Assembly (NCBI GenBank): GCA_050731755.1
Contig: JBOHPP010000262.1
Coordinates: 1 to 6,744 of the forward strand
From: JBOHPP01 sp050731755
GTDB taxonomy: Bacteria > Methylomirabilota > Methylomirabilia > Rokubacteriales > CSP1-6
DNA length: 6,744 nucleotides
Direction of reading: 5' to 3'
Shown here: one piece after another, positions 5,180 to 6,744 of the stretch
Layout: every line of letters starts with the position of its first letter
How positions within the stretch are numbered: the first letter of the stretch is position 1
Translations under genes and position numbers: made by a program
Notes under the pieces: model-generated
What the model saw: only the letters and a program-made list of their open reading frames with translations
The model's database searches: none
What the model was told of the DNA's origin: nothing

Positions 5180-6744
5180 TGACCCCAAGACTGCGTCGTC
5201 AGACGGTGCAGGCTGCATTGGCGGTCGCCCTGGCGGTGCTGCCCTGCGCGGCGGGAGCGGCTGATGCCGTTCCCCCCGGTCTGGCGCTTCCGGCGCAATT
5301 TCAGGGTGTCACGGTGAAGGAGCAGAAGGGGGCCCTGGTCTTCCTCATCAGGACGGCGGGGCCCGCGCGATACCGTGCCGAGTTCCTTGATGCGCCGTAC
5401 CGGCTGGTGGTCGACCTCGAAGACACGGTCTACGCGTGGCCCAAGACTGCGGTGGCGATCGCCCGGGAGCCGGTCAAGCAGATCCGCGGCGGTCAATATC
5501 GCGACGGCATCGCCCGGGTGGTCCTGGACTTCACCCGGAAGGTGGGCTACGCGATCCTCGAGGACGCCCGCGGTCTCGCGATCATCGTGCCCGCGGACCC
5601 CGGGGTCGTCGCCGGTGACGGCACCACTCCGCTGGCCGACAGCTCGACGCTCGCCCGGCGCGTCACCAAGGCGGCGGCCGTCGTCGAGCCGCCGCCGGGG
5701 ACCAACGGCTTCAAGGCGCCTCCGATGGCGGCTGGCGAGAGCGCGCCGACGGCGGAGGCATCGAAGCCGGCGGTCGAGACGCCCAACGTACCAGCCGCCG
5801 AGCCGCCCCGCCCGGCGCCCGTCGCCCCCGCGCAGCGGCCCTCCCGCCTGGCTCAGGCCACGACGCCGGCACCGGCCGCCGGCCAGCGCCTCATCTCGCT
5901 GGAGTTCAAGGACGCCGATGTCGTCAACCTCCTCCGCATCCTGGCCGCCGAGAGCGGACGCAACATCGTGATCGGCGACGACGTGAAGGGCAAGATGTCC
6001 ATCTCCCTACGCAACGTGCCCTGGGAGCTGGCCCTCGACACGATCCTGGACACGCGCAACCTGGAGAGAGTGGAAAAGGACGGCGTGATGCGGATCGTCT
6101 CCCGCGAGGCGCTCACCAAGGAGCGGGAGTCCAAGGCCAAGGTCGAGGAAGCGCGGATCAAGGGGGAGGCCGAGGCGCGCACCAAGCTGGCCGAGGCCCA
6201 GGTCAAGGAAGCCGAGGCCCTGAGTAGGAAGCTCGCGGCCGAGGCCGCCCGCCAGGAGCAGGAGGCCCGCGGGCCGCTCCGCGAGGAGACGCTCCGCCTC
6301 TCCTACGCCGACCCCGAAGAGGTGGCCAAGACCCTTCAGGGCATCCTGGGCATCCCGGCCGAAGGCAAGAAGGTCGAAGGCCCCGCCTACATCGGAGGGC
6401 CCGTCATCGGGGGTCCCATCGCCGAACCGCCCTTCTCGCAACTCTTCGGCCCCGGGCCGGCACTACCGCCGCCAGCCGTCGTCTCCGTCTCCCAGGAGGT
6501 GCTGGCCAAGGGCCTCACCATCAGGGCCCACAAGCCGACGAACACCCTGTTCCTCAGGCTCTACCAGGCCGACCTCGAACGCGTGAAGAAGATCATCCGG
6601 GAGTCGCTCGACATCCCGCTGCCCCAGGTGAAGATCGAGGCGCGGATGGAGGTCCTCGACCGGAGCGCGCTCGAGCAGATCGGCATCCAGTGGGGTGGAG
6701 CGGGGGTGGTGAAAACGGACTCGCAGACGATCGTCGGCAGGGGA
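5179..6744 (+). CDS. pilQ: Type IV pilus secretin PilQ, 3'-truncated by the window edge
   Basis: PilQ forms the outer-membrane ring through which the pilus passes. The 522 visible residues have no stop. Order: a signal peptide (1 to about 27, ending AGA/AGAA); one AMIN domain (about 40-138, with RLVVDLED and ARVVLDFTRKVGYAILED), which in this family binds peptidoglycan; a Pro/Ala-rich linker (about 140-235); an STN/N0 domain (238-308, ISLEFKDADVVNLLRILAAE); a strongly charged, probably helical insert (about 310-368); a secretin_N domain (about 370-485) interrupted by a Gly/Pro-rich stretch (about 400-436); and the start of the secretin core (PQVKIEARMEVLDRSALEQIGIQWGG, 482-507). The beta-barrel, gate and C-terminus lie beyond the window. 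Only one AMIN domain is present, whereas many PilQ proteins have two. The ATG overlaps the pilP stop (TGATG), with GGGGAG immediately upstream. Cys23 in the signal peptide is preceded by Pro and is not a lipobox. Confidence 0.96.
   Translation, partial: MTPRLRRQTVQAALAVALAVLPCAAGAADAVPPGLALPAQFQGVTVKEQKGALVFLIRTAGPARYRAEFLDAPYRLVVDLEDTVYAWPKTAVAIAREPVKQIRGGQYRDGIARVVLDFTRKVGYAILEDARGLAIIVPADPGVVAGDGTTPLADSSTLARRVTKAAAVVEPPPGTNGFKAPPMAAGESAPTAEASKPAVETPNVPAAEPPRPAPVAPAQRPSRLAQATTPAPAAGQRLISLEFKDADVVNLLRILAAESGRNIVIGDDVKGKMSISLRNVPWELALDTILDTRNLERVEKDGVMRIVSREALTKERESKAKVEEARIKGEAEARTKLAEAQVKEAEALSRKLAAEAARQEQEARGPLREETLRLSYADPEEVAKTLQGILGIPAEGKKVEGPAYIGGPVIGGPIAEPPFSQLFGPGPALPPPAVVSVSQEVLAKGLTIRAHKPTNTLFLRLYQADLERVKKIIRESLDIPLPQVKIEARMEVLDRSALEQIGIQWGGAGVVKTDSQTIVGRG

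Noticed and set aside
4463..5218. 251-codon minus-strand open frame opposite pilO/pilP
   Set aside because: Antisense shadow spanning a junction of two well-supported genes; Arg/Gly-rich low-complexity product.
5179..5260. PilQ as a lipoprotein (Cys23 in the signal region)
   Set aside because: Cys23 follows Leu-Pro, which does not match a lipobox; a standard signal peptidase I site a few residues later fits better.
5375..5971. 198-codon plus-strand frame within pilQ
   Set aside because: Out-of-frame shadow rich in Arg, Ser and Pro; the overlapping PilQ frame shows clear AMIN and STN domains.
1..6744. tRNA/rRNA genes, CRISPR array, insertion sequences, phage or defence genes
   Set aside because: No tRNA-like cloverleaf, no regularly spaced repeats, no transposase or terminal inverted repeats, and no defence-type domains were seen on either strand.

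Overview
The window is a chromosomal type IV pilus (T4P) locus from a high-GC, diderm (Gram-negative-type) bacterium. The diderm call rests on an outer-membrane secretin (PilQ) and its lipoprotein partner (PilP). Codon third positions are strongly G/C and the base composition looks uniform throughout, so I see no sign of recent transfer. The taxon cannot be fixed from this sequence. A lineage such as Candidatus Rokubacteria/Methylomirabilota (NC10) or a deltaproteobacterial-type group would fit the GC and gene order, but that is only a guess.

Layout. (1) 1-447: 3' part of a GspH/FimT-type minor pseudopilin; its leader lies upstream of the window. (2) 448-570: convergent intergenic gap with two small inverted repeats. 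(3) 571-1179, minus strand: a secreted retropepsin-like (clan AA) aspartic protease with an N-terminal DUF4124-like segment. (4) 1180-1451: divergent intergenic region holding an 8-bp-stem hairpin and a perfect 16-bp palindrome. (5) 1452-2305: a PilV/GspI-like prepilin and an overlapping PilX-like protein. (6) 2306-2425: promoter/leader region with a good -10 box inside a short dyad. (7) 2426-6744: pilM-pilN-pilO-pilP-pilQ, tightly packed (1-4 nt overlaps or 2 nt gaps); pilQ runs off the right end.

How it works together. PilM (cytoplasmic, actin-like) binds the N-terminal tail of PilN. PilN and PilO are paired single-pass inner-membrane proteins that form the periplasmic alignment collar. PilP, a lipoprotein, links PilNO to the secretin PilQ, through which the pilus passes. 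The minor pilins encoded upstream (GspH/FimT-like, PilV-like, PilX-like) would prime pilus assembly or sit at the tip. The aspartic protease has no established role in this machine; its place among the pseudopilin genes is the least expected part of the layout.

I do not see a previously undescribed multi-gene system. The items most worth a second look are the 16-bp palindrome upstream of the pilV-like gene, the embedded divergent aspartic protease with a possibly leaderless promoter, and two insertions in the N-terminal domains of PilQ.
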